This document shows, one piece after another, positions 1 to 9,721 of a stretch of 64,000 bases of DNA. A model generated the notes under the pieces. It worked only from the letters and a program-made list of their open reading frames with translations, was not told where the DNA came from and searched no databases. The position numbers were made by a program, and so were the translations under genes. Source of the DNA: Leptolyngbyaceae cyanobacterium (GTDB lineage Bacteria > Cyanobacteriota > Cyanobacteriia > Cyanobacteriales > Aerosakkonemataceae); assembly GCA_036703985.1 (NCBI GenBank), contig DATNQN010000147.1:54544-118543 (forward strand). Reading direction: 5' to 3'. How positions within the stretch are numbered: the stretch's first letter is position 1; the number at the start of each line of letters is the position of its first letter.

Positions 1-14
1 CAATGTCCTAAAGC

Positions 15-206
15 TTAATTTTCGGCACGCTGGCTGAATCGCCACCAAAGTGCGATCGCTAAAACTATGCTAGGCAACAACACCAGTATCAGCGCTACTA
101 ATGGTGTTCCATTCACATTCAGCAATGGGCCACCATATTTAATTAAAACTGATATTATAGCGGAGAGAACTAGAACTTTTAAAAGGAACCAAACTTGATT
201 TTCCAT
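15..206 (-). CDS. small two-helix membrane protein
   Basis: Encodes about 63 residues beginning MENQVWFLLK. Two hydrophobic stretches (about residues 5-22 and 33-52) suggest two membrane helices with a short charged tail. I chose the internal ATG at 206 because the upstream extension has no membrane-protein character and no ribosome binding site. No family recognised. It stands alone at the window edge, upstream on its strand of nothing else visible. Confidence 0.5.
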   Translation of the reverse strand: MENQVWFLLKVLVLSAIISVLIKYGGPLLNVNGTPLVALILVLLPSIVLAIALWWRFSQRAEN

Positions 207-280
207 TTGCGCGATCGAAATGTAACATAAACAGTTTATAGAATTTAGGAGCCACAATTCTCCGAGTCAGGAGTGAGAAT

Positions 281-2197
281 TCAACGAGCGGAATATTGCT
301 GCCAAATTTTGATCGTCTTATCCAGGCTAGCACTAGCTAAGGTTCGCCCATCAGGGGTAAAAACAACTGCATTTACTGCTTCCCCATGACCTGTAAAAGT
401 GCTTAAAAGTTCGCCTGTTTCTAAATGCCAAAGTTTAATAGTTTTATCTTCACTGCCGCTGGCAATCGTTTTCCCATCCTTGCTAACAGCCACAGAAAAA
501 ATAGCACCGGTATGTCCCGTGAGGGTACGAATCAATTTTCCCGTTTCCAGATGCCATACTTTAATCGTGCGATCGCGACTACCACTAACTAAAATTTCCG
601 TTAACTCTGTTTGCGAAGAAGATTTTCCCTCTATTTCTCGATTAACAGTAGTGGGAGAACCAAAACTAAAAGCAACAGCGCTCACAATATGAGAATGGGC
701 AGTAATAGTATGGATTAACTTGGCTTTTGGAGAATGCGATTCCTTGCCATCATCCATTCGCCACACTTTAATTTTCCGATAACTACCGCTAGCTAGTAGT
801 TTTCCGTTGTAATTAAAAGCAAGAGAATGGGGAACGCTATCGCCCCAAGAAAGGGAAGAAAAAGCTTCTCTTTTAAGGCGATTCCACAAGTTAATTTTGC
901 GGTCATCTCCACCAGTAGCAAAAGTTTGTCCAGTAGGACTAAACGCGACACAACGCACTACGCCTTTACGATCTTCTAAAATATCGATGATGTCTTTAGC
1001 ACCAACGTGCCAAATTTTAATAGTTGAGTCTACTCCACCGCTAATTAAAGTTTGTCCATCGGGACTGAAAGCCAGGGAATTTATTTCATCAACCTGCCTA
1101 TTTTCCATCCAAGGATATTCGGAAAGCGTACTAATCAAACGACCATTTTTAATATCCCAAAGACGGATTTCGCCACGGCTACCGCTAGCAAGTAATACGT
1201 CTGTATGGGCAGGATTTTTAGTAACATCAAGGCAATTTATTCCAGTGGGATGACCAGTCAGAGTATATAAGCATTTCCAACCTCCTATAGCCGTATTCAG
1301 AAAATTTTCTGCGGGCGTATTTTTGCTTTGAGAGGCAACAATAACACTTTCTTGAGGCGGATAATTGGCTGGATTTAATGATTCTAAATAACATCGCAAA
1401 CCACCTGCATAAAACAAGTCAGATGGTTTCAGATAAGTTTTAGGGCTGCTAAATAAAATCTCTTTTGTCGGTAAAAATCCTGCTAAGATAGTTTCAATTT
1501 CCGTGCCTCTGGCAGTACAACAAGCCAACCAAAACGAACAGATAAAAATCAAAACCTTATGGTTTTTGATATCTTCTTGAGTAACCGACCACCTAATTTT
1601 ATCTTTTTTGATGCTATTAAAACTTTCTTTGTCGCAAATATGAACTTGAATGCTTACTGTAGAATCATCTGCCAAAATATAACTAAATTTACTTTCGTTA
1701 CGTAGGTTACCTTCATTATCTAGTTCGATGTTTAAATGGGGGTCAATTTTAACTTTTTTAACTATCTTTCCCAGGCGAGTTGACATAATAGCATCTACCA
1801 AGCGCTCTCGGAGTAAGTACTCGTAGGCTTCATTTTGAAATTGGTCGCTAAAATTTAGCCAAAGGTTGTAATCTGGAGGCGTTTGAGGAGGTTTTTGGCC
1901 GATTTGCTCGGCTTCTTCTTGGCAAAACTCTAAAATTTTTTCTAATTGTTGACCCCAGATTACCATCATTTCACTATGACAATCTCGGAGATCGGAGTTG
2001 AGTATGCTTAGCTCTAAAGCTTTTTGTTTTTTGAGCCGTTTCACAAAGTCAGCTTGTTGGGATTTGAGAAGGGTAGTCCAGTCCATTGCCAAAAGGTTTT
2101 TACTAAATTCATCCTTAGTTGCTAACGGGAGCGAATTATCTCCTTGGAAGTTAGAGCGGATTGCTTTATTCATCAAGTTAGCACGGCTCTTCCGCAT
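281..2197 (-). CDS. WD40 repeat protein
   Basis: A 638-residue protein. The C-terminal half (about residues 305-635) is a run of WD40 repeats, with units of the form GH..I.S.AFSPDG..LASGS.D.TIKLW, enough for one seven-bladed propeller. The N-terminal half is charged and helical with no family I recognise, and it contains a possible coiled coil near residues 45-100. Cyanobacteria carry many such proteins, which act as protein-interaction platforms and are usually cytoplasmic. The start at 2197 is an ATG; a second ATG at 2173 is equally possible. The partner is unknown. Confidence 0.85.
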   Translation of the reverse strand: MRKSRANLMNKAIRSNFQGDNSLPLATKDEFSKNLLAMDWTTLLKSQQADFVKRLKKQKALELSILNSDLRDCHSEMMVIWGQQLEKILEFCQEEAEQIGQKPPQTPPDYNLWLNFSDQFQNEAYEYLLRERLVDAIMSTRLGKIVKKVKIDPHLNIELDNEGNLRNESKFSYILADDSTVSIQVHICDKESFNSIKKDKIRWSVTQEDIKNHKVLIFICSFWLACCTARGTEIETILAGFLPTKEILFSSPKTYLKPSDLFYAGGLRCYLESLNPANYPPQESVIVASQSKNTPAENFLNTAIGGWKCLYTLTGHPTGINCLDVTKNPAHTDVLLASGSRGEIRLWDIKNGRLISTLSEYPWMENRQVDEINSLAFSPDGQTLISGGVDSTIKIWHVGAKDIIDILEDRKGVVRCVAFSPTGQTFATGGDDRKINLWNRLKREAFSSLSWGDSVPHSLAFNYNGKLLASGSYRKIKVWRMDDGKESHSPKAKLIHTITAHSHIVSAVAFSFGSPTTVNREIEGKSSSQTELTEILVSGSRDRTIKVWHLETGKLIRTLTGHTGAIFSVAVSKDGKTIASGSEDKTIKLWHLETGELLSTFTGHGEAVNAVVFTPDGRTLASASLDKTIKIWQQYSAR

Positions 2198-2433
2198 TTA
2201 TGGGGATAATAAAATGTTATTTAACTGTAGGGTGTGTTAGGCGCGAGCCAACAATTGAGTATTTCAACCAATAATTAAACAGCGTTAGCTTAACGTACTA
2301 TTCCGTAAATTGGTAACAAATACGAACATTTTATTCCATCAATCCGAAAGAGTCGGAGAATCGAGCCTTTTAGGGAAGGAATCTACCTAAGTTGGTGGTT
2401 ATACCAAATCCGCTTCAATTACCCCCGTTATTT

Positions 2434-2475
2434 CTTGTAGAGACGTTTCATGAAACTTCTCTACAAGGTTTTTTT
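2434..2475. terminator. hairpin with T-run, REP-like
   Basis: A 10-bp stem (CTTGTAGAGA / TCTCTACAAG) encloses a loop that is itself palindromic (GTTTCATGAAAC), followed on the plus strand by seven T residues. It lies just downstream of the bestrophin gene stop (2484, minus strand). The GTTTCATGAAAC core recurs near 33280, so it may be a dispersed repeat that also works as a terminator. Confidence 0.5.
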
Positions 2476-2483
2476 GGAGAGGT

Positions 2484-3407
2484 CTAATAGATTGATTCTT
2501 CTATTTGTTTTGTTTTCCAATCTCTCACATAAGGACTTAGGGTAATCAAATCTTCTATGTTACGCTGCATATTAGTGCAAATATCATCTAAAGGCAAATC
2601 ATTAGGGTCGTGTCCAAATGGGTTTTCAATTTCAATGCCGATTTGTTCGATTCCTAACAAAGTAAAACTAATTAACGCTACAATAGGGCCAGTAAACCAA
2701 TTAAAGTGTTCTACCAACTGAAAGGGTAATGATAAGCAATAAAGTAGCAAGAGTTGTTTCAAGTGGATGGCATATGCCAAAGGAATTGGTGTTTTAATAA
2801 TACGTTCGCAACCACCTAAGCAATCTACTAAAATATTTAGTAGTTGCTTTATGCCATCAATTTGATATATATTGAGGCAGTTTTTTTCATATTGTTCTTG
2901 GAGATAATCCTCGATCCAGAAAGCAATCTCTAGGGGAGGATTGTTCATTGTTTGCAGCTTTTGATAACGGGATTGAGAAATTAATGATGCTAATTCGCTA
3001 TTAACTGGCTCGCATCTTAAGTGTAGCTTAGTAGCCACTGCAAAAGCTACTAGTAACCGCAGTGTAAGAATTTTATGTTCTTTATCTTTCGGTTCTTTTT
3101 CTTCAACTGCTACCCAAATTTGACGAGCCAAATTACGAGACGCATTAACTATAGACCCCCAAAGTTTGCGCCCTTCCCAAAATTTTTCGTAAGCTGTATT
3201 TGTCCGAAAAACTAATAATAATCCTAATACTATGCTAGGAATAATGCTTTCAAATATTGGCATATATACGGGAATACCCCGATTGTGAAGCAGGGATATA
3301 AAAACACCAAATAAACCGCATACTATTACTCTGGGTAAAACGTCTAGAACTACGGAACCTCTCAGTCGAAAAACCGCTCTAAACCAAGGTAATTTTTTTT
3401 CACTCAT
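2484..3407 (-). CDS. bestrophin-family (YneE/UPF0187) anion channel
   Basis: A 307-residue membrane protein of the bacterial bestrophin family, which forms pentameric anion channels; some cyanobacterial and algal members pass bicarbonate. The N-terminus (PWFRAVFRLRGSV), the membrane segments, the FRTNTAYEKFWEGRKLWG signature near residues 75-92 and the late GIEIENPFGHDPNDLPLD segment are hallmarks of the family. I start at the ATG at 3407, which has an AGGGAG purine stretch directly before it; the longer frame would need a TTG. It is a single gene with a terminator-like hairpin behind it. Confidence 0.85.
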   Translation of the reverse strand: MSEKKLPWFRAVFRLRGSVVLDVLPRVIVCGLFGVFISLLHNRGIPVYMPIFESIIPSIVLGLLLVFRTNTAYEKFWEGRKLWGSIVNASRNLARQIWVAVEEKEPKDKEHKILTLRLLVAFAVATKLHLRCEPVNSELASLISQSRYQKLQTMNNPPLEIAFWIEDYLQEQYEKNCLNIYQIDGIKQLLNILVDCLGGCERIIKTPIPLAYAIHLKQLLLLYCLSLPFQLVEHFNWFTGPIVALISFTLLGIEQIGIEIENPFGHDPNDLPLDDICTNMQRNIEDLITLSPYVRDWKTKQIEESIY

Positions 3408-3541
3408 ACTCCCTCTCAATTTAATGCTTTTACATGATAATACTGCATTTAGGTTATGAAAAATAAATCCGAACCCAATGCCTTCTATAGAGAGTATTTG
3501 AGTTTTGGTGAGGCTGATTTAAATGGTGATAAAGTTTAGAT

Positions 3542-3874
3542 TTAGTGTTGGTCGCTAGACTCTAATTGTTTAATTCTATTCTGCAAATCTAAATCATCGT
3601 TACCGACGATGGTTTCTAGGTTGGCAAGGCGTTGTTCTATTTGTTGGATTTTATTTTTTGCTAGAGAGTATACAGGTTTGCGATCGCGCCAGACGAAAGC
3701 AGTCGCACCTGCTGCGCCGCCTACGATGACGATCGGGAGAATAATATTATTCCTAGCAGGAGAAAAAATTAAACAAAGCGCTAGCATTCCAGTTGCATAA
3801 GACCAAATTTTTTGGGTAGCTGTCAGGCGGATATCTTTGAATTGCTCTATGTCTTTTTCTAACTTTTCGGTCAT
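3542..3874 (-). CDS. small membrane protein, paralogue of 7782-8105
   Basis: About 110 residues from the ATG at 3874. It has a charged N-terminus, two adjacent hydrophobic segments (LTATQKIWSYATGMLALCLIFSP and IILPIVIVGGAAGATAFVW) and a C-terminal coiled coil (IQQIEQRLANLETIV). It shares the motif pattern RL.AT..IWS.ATGMLAL...FSP..N with the gene at 7782-8105, so the two are paralogues either side of the Kai-like operon. Function unknown; a cyanobacterial small membrane family is likely. Confidence 0.65.
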   Translation of the reverse strand: MTEKLEKDIEQFKDIRLTATQKIWSYATGMLALCLIFSPARNNIILPIVIVGGAAGATAFVWRDRKPVYSLAKNKIQQIEQRLANLETIVGNDDLDLQNRIKQLESSDQH

Positions 3875-4643
3875 GGTTTCTGCTTTTGTCAGTCTTTTAT
3901 GTATAGGATGACGCGATCGCACTTTTCTCTACTTCCTGCCAGTGGGTTCCTGCATTTGGGCTAAGTATTTATACTTAAAGATTGGTTTTTCCAGCAGTAA
4001 GACGATGGTTTTAAATAGCTATAAACCATATATGACGGCTATTTTGCCTTTTCTTAAAATCTTTGTAACAGAAATGTAATAAGAAATTTATAAAAAAATA
4101 TTGCGGATTGTTGATTTAGTTGTTAAGGTGTGCATATACCTTGATTTGGTAAACGCTCGTATTGAGGAGACGTGCGACTTATGCTCTACATTTATGTTGG
4201 TTGTGCGCCAATTCTATGATTACAGAATTGTCTGCCAGATATTTCTCTAGCAACTCTACGTTAACGCCATCCCGAAACGGCTGAGGAATATCTTTGTTGC
4301 TGGTTTTACTACGCTAAAAAAGTAAGAATGGGTTGATTTGCTATGGTTGCACTCAATCATTAATTTACGCGCCTACTCAACTTCTTCTTACTTTATATTT
4401 GCAGATGACTCGGTTACTAGGCGTAGTACCAGTTTAACTAACATTTGATTTCATTATAACTGTAATACATTTCTCTGATTGCCATAAAAATAGTGTTCCC
4501 TGCATTTTTTTAGAGAAATGTATTCAGTTGAAAGCAACAATCCTGAGTTGTTATTAGTCTTACTGAATGGAAGAATGTTGTCGCAAAATTGATTAATTCA
4601 GGGGCTAATATTGACTTTACGCCTCAAATTTGGAGGTCTTTTT
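3875..4643. other. intergenic region with one gene remnant
   Basis: About 770 bases without an intact gene. It contains the remnant at 4179-4313 described separately. The rest is AT-rich (4020-4140 and 4430-4600), with no RNA gene or clear repeat that I can see. The ribosome binding site GGAGG for the SDR gene lies at its right end. Confidence 0.6.
4179..4313 (-). pseudogene. C-terminal remnant of an unidentified gene
   Basis: A 43-codon open frame ends at a TAA (4179-4181). It reads sensibly near its centre as SNKDIPQPFRDGVNVELLEK and a few residues later as DNSVIIELAHN, and is cut off upstream by an in-frame stop. The amphipathic, protein-like composition suggests the tail of a decayed gene. 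I do not recognise the family. Confidence 0.3.
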
Positions 4644-5453
4644 ATGAACATTCAAGGAAAAACTGCTCTTGTTACTGGAGCTTCTCGTGGAATTGGAAAA
4701 GCGATCGCTTTGGAGTTAGCCAAAGCTGGAGTGAAACGCTTGTTATTAGTGGCGCGGGATCGCCAAAAATTAGCAGAAGTAGCCGTTGAAATCGAGGCAT
4801 TTGGCGCAGAAGTAGTGACCTTAGCGTTAGATTTATCCCAATTGATAGAAGTGAATATTGCGATCGCGCAAGCATGGCGAGATCATGGCCCAATTCATCT
4901 ACTAGTCAACTGTGCGGGAGTTGCACATCAATCACCTTTCTTAAAATCTCCCCTGCCAAACGTACAACAAGAAATCTCGATTAATTTGATGGGAATGTAT
5001 GCCATCACTCGCTTAGTAGCGCGACGAATGGCAACTCAAAGAGAAGGCACGATTGTCAATGTTTCTAGCTTGATGGGTAAAGTAGCAGCCCCCACAATGG
5101 CAACTTATTCAGCTACTAAGTTCGCGATTTTGGGATTTACCCAAGCATTACGAGGAGAATTAGCTGAATACAATATCAATGTAATCGCTTTGTTACCCTC
5201 TTTAACGGATACGGACATGGTAAAAGATCTGCAATGGTTCCGTTGGGTAGTGCCTACAACCACCCAAAAAGTAGCGAAGGCGCTAATAGCTGGATTGCAG
5301 AAAGAAACACCGGAAATTTTAGTGGGATGGCAAAGCCATTTAGCAGTTTGGGGTCAGAGAATTGCCCCTTGGGTAATCGAAAGGGTGTTAATGATGGCTG
5401 CGCCAATCTCGAAAGATAGACGAAAGCGTTATCGACGATTGAAGGAGGCTTAA
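4644..5453 (+). CDS. short-chain dehydrogenase/reductase
   Basis: A 269-residue classical SDR, an NAD(P)-dependent oxidoreductase. Visible features are the nucleotide-binding TGASRGIG motif near residue 12, an NCAG motif near residue 90, a catalytic Ser in NVSSLMG near residue 140, and the catalytic YSATK motif near residues 153-157. The start at 4644 is set by GGAGG seven bases upstream. The C-terminal region (LQWFRWVVP..., basic tail) resembles SDRs that act on lipid or long-chain substrates, but the substrate cannot be read from sequence. Confidence 0.88.
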   Translation: MNIQGKTALVTGASRGIGKAIALELAKAGVKRLLLVARDRQKLAEVAVEIEAFGAEVVTLALDLSQLIEVNIAIAQAWRDHGPIHLLVNCAGVAHQSPFLKSPLPNVQQEISINLMGMYAITRLVARRMATQREGTIVNVSSLMGKVAAPTMATYSATKFAILGFTQALRGELAEYNINVIALLPSLTDTDMVKDLQWFRWVVPTTTQKVAKALIAGLQKETPEILVGWQSHLAVWGQRIAPWVIERVLMMAAPISKDRRKRYRRLKEA

Positions 5454-5488
5454 CCGCATTGTAGATTAGATATTTCCCGCATAGAAGT

Positions 5489-5512
5489 AGAGACGTTGTA
5501 TACAACGTCTCT
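5489..5512. terminator. perfect palindrome between convergent genes
   Basis: A perfect 24-base palindrome (AGAGACGTTGTA followed by its complement) then CTTTACTT. It sits between the converging ends of the SDR gene (plus strand) and the KaiB-like gene (minus strand). It probably acts as a bidirectional terminator and resembles a dispersed cyanobacterial palindrome type. Confidence 0.5.
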
Positions 5513-5863
5513 TTACTTGGGAAGGATATCTAAACCAAGTAAAACTTTTTCCGTATTTGATAAATCGCCAATAATCCTTTTTAAGGGAGGGGGAAGCTGT
5601 TTGATCAGTGTGGGAACGGCAACAATATTATCCTGAATTACTAATTCGGTTTTATGGTAAATATTAATTACTTCTAATTGATAGCGTCCCTTCAAGTATT
5701 CATCGCAAATAGATTTTAGATTTTTAATAGCAGTGGTAGAGTGAGAAGTTACGCCAGCTACATATAATCGCAGATAGTATTGCCGATCGGATTGATTAGC
5801 GATTTCCTGCTCGAAACTGGTATTTATATCATCGTTCGATCGATCTGTGTTTTCATCAACCAT
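5513..5863 (-). CDS. KaiB-family protein
   Basis: A 116-residue protein with a KaiB-type thioredoxin-like fold. After an acidic 25-residue N-terminal extension comes [21 protein letters not shown], the KaiB beta1-helix1 signature, then [25 protein letters not shown] and a C-terminal ...[23 protein letters not shown]. KaiB binds KaiC in the cyanobacterial clock, but clustered KaiB with a divergent KaiC, without KaiA, points to an accessory Kai or stress-signalling pair. It is downstream of the KaiC-like gene with a 53-base gap, so they are probably co-transcribed. Confidence 0.85.
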   Translation of the reverse strand: MVDENTDRSNDDINTSFEQEIANQSDRQYYLRLYVAGVTSHSTTAIKNLKSICDEYLKGRYQLEVINIYHKTELVIQDNIVAVPTLIKQLPPPLKRIIGDLSNTEKVLLGLDILPK

Positions 5864-5916
5864 TCTTTTCTACCTTTTTTGTGATAATTACGCTTTTCTT
5901 ACTCTTTGTCTTTTGG

Positions 5917-7614
5917 TTAATCAGCTTTGCGAATTTGTGCCATTAATTGTTGGTCTTGGATGAAGATTTTTTCTTGAAGATTTTCTTCATAACTCATGCG
6001 TTCTAGTTCTTCTTTTTCTGCGTCTACTTGCGCTTGTAAAGTAGCAATTTGGGACTGTACTAATAACTGTTGACGTTCTAGTTCCCGTCGCCTGCGGGCA
6101 ATATTTTGCTGACGGTTTAAGCGTTCTAAATTTTCTTTTGCTTCTTGGGCTATTCGTGCTGTGCCGATTAAAACATTTCCCTGTCCGATGTAAACATCGA
6201 TCAGTTCAATGCCGCGATTTGTGAGTCGAAATTCTCGCACTTGGTTTGAGTGTTCCATACCGCGAGATTTCAAAATTTGCAAGACGCGATTGCGTTCGCC
6301 GTTGCTTTCGATCGTTCTCACTTCTAGCCAAGTATCCATCAGAGATGAAACTCCTATTTCGGTACTTTCTAGAGGGCTACCTCCGGATGTGAGATTGGTC
6401 ATTAAAACGGTGATGTTTTGGGATTTTAATAAGTCAATCAGGCGCATGAAAAAGGCTTTTGCATGATTTAAAGAACCGCTTAATGTCAAATTACTAATCG
6501 GATCGATAATGACGGCGCTTGGTTGTAAGTCGCGTAGTTGTTTGTGGAGTTTAACTAAATGTAATTCCAATCCTTGGACGGTTGGGCGCATGGCTTCGAT
6601 GTGTAACAATCCCTGCTGGATGTAGGGTGCTAAATCGATGCCGATCGATCGCATATTACGGCAAATCTGGTCTGGTGCTTCTTCAAAGGCTAAATACAAG
6701 CACTTTTCGCCTCGATCGCAATTGGCGCGAGCGAAATGAGCGGCGATCGTACTTTTACCAGTACCGGCTGTTCCGGTAACCAGTATGCTGCTACCACGAA
6801 AATAGCCATCTGCCCCCAGCATGGTATCCAGGCGGGGTATACCGGTGGGAATGCGTTCTGTAGAAACTTCATGCTGTAGCCCTACCGAGGTGATGGGTAA
6901 TACAGAGATGCCGTCTTCTTCGATTAAAAACGGATATTCGTTGGTTTCGTGACTAGAACCGCGATACTTCAAGATTTGTAGCCGTCGGGTAGATAACTCA
7001 TCTTGCACCCGCTGATCTAACCGAATTACGCAATCGGAAACGTACTCTTCCAAACCTTGGCGAGTGAGGGAATTGACGCCTCGTTCGCCAGTAACGATCG
7101 CGGTTACTCCTTTTGTTTTCAGCCAGCGAAACAAACGCCGCAATTCCGATCGCACGATGCTGGTGTTGGATAAGCCTGCAAACAACACTTCTACCGTATC
7201 TAAAACTATCCGTTTGGCTGCGATCGCATCAATCGCGCTACCCAGACGGACAAATATTCCTTCTAAATCGTACTCTCCTGTCTCTTGAATTTCGCTTCTG
7301 TCTATATATATGCAGTCAATCACGAGTTTGCGATCGGCAATTAATTGTTTTAAATCCCATCCTAAAGATGTGACGTTTTGAGTTAGTTCCTCGGCAGTTT
7401 CTTCAAAAGATATAAATACTCCCGGTTCGCCATACTGTTTGATACCGTGCAGCAGAAATTCCATTGCTAGGAGAGTCTTACCGCAACCAGCCGAACCACA
7501 AACTAAGGTGGGGCGTCCTTTGGGCAATCCTCCATAGGTAATTTCGTCAAGTCCCTGAATTCCAGTCGGACATTTGGGAAGCTGAGTATTGGCAGGTTTT
7601 TCTATATCGTTCAT
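5917..7614 (-). CDS. KaiC-like dual RecA-domain ATPase/kinase
   Basis: A 565-residue protein with two RecA/KaiC domains. CI has Walker A GSAGCGKT near residue 43 and CII has GTAGTGKS near residue 285. Each domain has the acidic EE pair after a beta strand (FEETAEEL; FEEAPDQI) typical of KaiC. At the CII phosphosite position the sequence reads VSSLMDT, so Ser-Ser replaces the Ser-Thr of the clock KaiC. After the fold comes a C-terminal coiled coil of about 70 residues (rich in R, Q and E) not present in standard clock KaiC. The start could be the GTG at 7620; I prefer the ATG at 7614. It is probably an accessory KaiC rather than the core oscillator. Confidence 0.85.
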   Translation of the reverse strand: MNDIEKPANTQLPKCPTGIQGLDEITYGGLPKGRPTLVCGSAGCGKTLLAMEFLLHGIKQYGEPGVFISFEETAEELTQNVTSLGWDLKQLIADRKLVIDCIYIDRSEIQETGEYDLEGIFVRLGSAIDAIAAKRIVLDTVEVLFAGLSNTSIVRSELRRLFRWLKTKGVTAIVTGERGVNSLTRQGLEEYVSDCVIRLDQRVQDELSTRRLQILKYRGSSHETNEYPFLIEEDGISVLPITSVGLQHEVSTERIPTGIPRLDTMLGADGYFRGSSILVTGTAGTGKSTIAAHFARANCDRGEKCLYLAFEEAPDQICRNMRSIGIDLAPYIQQGLLHIEAMRPTVQGLELHLVKLHKQLRDLQPSAVIIDPISNLTLSGSLNHAKAFFMRLIDLLKSQNITVLMTNLTSGGSPLESTEIGVSSLMDTWLEVRTIESNGERNRVLQILKSRGMEHSNQVREFRLTNRGIELIDVYIGQGNVLIGTARIAQEAKENLERLNRQQNIARRRRELERQQLLVQSQIATLQAQVDAEKEELERMSYEENLQEKIFIQDQQLMAQIRKAD

Positions 7615-7781
7615 TCTCACGATAGATTTTGAGTATTAATAATTTAAGTATGAGTGATATCTCCAGCTTTGGGTGCGATCGAAACTGGTTGGTGATAGTG
7701 GGGAAGTGGATAAACTAGCTTTTTTCCCTTTTCCCCTTACCCCCATTAAATTCAGTTAGGGACTGAAAGGATCGTAGTTAA

Positions 7782-8105
7782 CTAATTTCGTGATGCTATA
7801 TCTGTGGTTTGCAACCACATTTCTAAGTCCTCTTCACCAACTCTTTTTTCGATTTCATTAAGGCGATTTTCGATTCGTTTTAACTGATGTTCTTGTAAGG
7901 AGATGGAGGATTTGCGATCGGCTAACCACACCACGGCGGTACCTGCGGCGGCGCTGGTTGCGATCGAAATCGGTACGGCAATATTCTCTCTAGTCGGTGA
8001 AAATAAAATGGAAAGTGCCAGCATTCCGGTAGCGAAAGACCATATTCTGGTAGTGGCAGCTAGCCTGGTATCAGTAGATGGTTCAAAGTCGTGGTGGTTA
8101 GCCAT
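7782..8105 (-). CDS. small membrane protein, paralogue of 3542-3874
   Basis: A 107-residue protein with two hydrophobic segments (RIWSFATGMLALSILFSP and IAVPISIATSAAAGTAVVWL) followed by a coiled coil (LKRIENRLNEIEKRV). It is clearly related to the protein at 3542-3874 by the conserved RLAAT.RIWS.ATGMLALSILFSPTREN core. Function unknown. Confidence 0.65.
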   Translation of the reverse strand: MANHHDFEPSTDTRLAATTRIWSFATGMLALSILFSPTRENIAVPISIATSAAAGTAVVWLADRKSSISLQEHQLKRIENRLNEIEKRVGEEDLEMWLQTTDIASRN

Positions 8106-8350
8106 AGGTTTAGTTCTGATGCCTTTATTTTTAAGGTTGGCACAGCTGTATGGGTTAATACTTCCTGCTTCCGGATTGCAACTATTGGGTTAAGCATTTA
8201 TGCTTATTGCTTTGGGGAGAGGGATGGGAAGAAGGGAATGTAGAAGTTTAGTTATTAACTCTGTAGAATTATGAAAGTTTGATCTTGCGATCGCACTTCC
8301 TAAATAAAGCCAATCTAATCGATCGATAAATGCGATCGCACTCTCAACTC

Positions 8351-9142
8351 CTACGGTTCAATTCCCAACTCTCGCAACCTTTGAGCTAAAATTTCAGCCC
8401 GCCTTTCCGCTTCTTCTGCCCTTTTTTCTGCTTCTTCCGCCCGTTGCTTTTCCCTTTCAGCATCCGTCAAAATCAAATTTCCCTCCTCATCATACCAACG
8501 TAACCACAAACGATTTATTCCTTGATATTCGCCTTCCCACAATCCTAAACCCAATTCCAACGGAGGCATCCAAACTTTTGATTCAGTTAAATTTACCTCT
8601 TGATAACGACCAGATACTAAACTAAATACTCGTAATCGATCGGTATAGCGATCGAACACCACATAATAAGGAACTCGCAAAATTTGTTCGTAAACTTTCC
8701 ACTTCGTAGGAGGTTGACTAGCGCTACTACTTGTTTCTCCCAAATCTTCTTTTTCCGTACCAGGAGAAAGCAATTCAACTACTACAAAAGGACTAATTCC
8801 CTCTTGCCAAATAACATAACTCAGGCGTAAATCTCCACCATCATAAAGTCTCGGTACTCCCACAACCCCAAACCAATCTGGTCGTTTATACCAGTTTTGG
8901 TGACGCACATCGTAATAGAGATTCATATCACTCCCGCAAAACAACTGTTCTGGAAAATAATTGCGGGGACGAAAAGTAAAACTCAGCAATTGGGGTTGTA
9001 AAATGTGAAACTCATCAGGCAAACCAGGTTCCTCCGGATTTTCACTAGGTAAATCGTACATTGTTGGCAAAGTTTCTCTCGGAGAAAGAGGTGGGTCGCT
9101 TTGTTCCACAGGATATTTTAATCTAAACATGGGAATACTCAT
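8351..9142 (-). CDS. Uma2-family putative endonuclease
   Basis: A 263-residue member of the Uma2 (DUF820) family, which has a PD-(D/E)XK nuclease fold and is greatly expanded in cyanobacteria. Family marks are DMNLYYDVRHQNWYKRPDWF, the core PFVVVELLSPGTEKEDLG (E as catalytic acid) and KWKVYEQILRVPYYVVFD. The C-terminal 50 residues are a coiled coil of AEEAEKRAEEAERR repeats. Its biological role is unknown; nuclease activity in this family is inferred from fold. Confidence 0.85.
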   Translation of the reverse strand: MSIPMFRLKYPVEQSDPPLSPRETLPTMYDLPSENPEEPGLPDEFHILQPQLLSFTFRPRNYFPEQLFCGSDMNLYYDVRHQNWYKRPDWFGVVGVPRLYDGGDLRLSYVIWQEGISPFVVVELLSPGTEKEDLGETSSSASQPPTKWKVYEQILRVPYYVVFDRYTDRLRVFSLVSGRYQEVNLTESKVWMPPLELGLGLWEGEYQGINRLWLRWYDEEGNLILTDAEREKQRAEEAEKRAEEAERRAEILAQRLRELGIEP

Positions 9143-9721
9143 TTGCTGTAATCTCTAATAACTAATAACTGAACTTAAGATATGTGCCATTTTTTCTTCA
9201 GAATTGAAGAAGTAAGTACGAGTTAAAGAAGAAGATATACTGCAAGGTATTTGTTTGATTTTTTCATTAAACTTTCTGTAATTAAACCCGACTATTACCT
9301 ATATGTGGAGAATAATGATTGTCTCATAACTGTTCCTATTCAGATTCATCAATCTGAATCTTTTGTTTCTTTGAAACATTTTTGTTATACAAATCTACCA
9401 AATTTAAAATAAGATACAGCGCTTTCCAAGTAAATGAGATACACATACCTGGTAACAGAAACCCGGTTTCTTCAAGAAACCGGGTTTCTATCCTGTACCT
9501 CACGTAACTCGAATCTGCTGTAAGATTTAACGAAAACTTTTCTCATATAGCTTTACAACCATAATAAAATTTTTATTATATACTATGATACAAGCTTAGG
9601 AAGCTTCTTTTTTAGACTAAAGTAACTTTCTCGAAACAATTTAATGTTGCGATCGCACTGGTATTGTCCAATCCATATCCAGTTTTACGGCTTTGTGGTG
9701 ACTCTCTATACCATTATGGAA
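9143..9721. other. intergenic region with dispersed palindrome
   Basis: About 580 bases between Uma2 and HicA with no gene that I can support. It contains the GAAACCCGG palindrome (9458-9488), annotated separately, and AT-rich stretches around 9530-9600. Confidence 0.6.
9458..9488. repeat. dispersed hairpin repeat, copy 1
   Basis: A near-perfect inverted repeat (GAAACCCGGTTTCTT then its complement) inside a longer repeated block. A second copy lies at 33320-33350, and both are followed by similar text (TATCC...CACGTAACT.GAATCTG.TG). This looks like a non-autonomous dispersed element (REP or MITE type). Confidence 0.75.
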
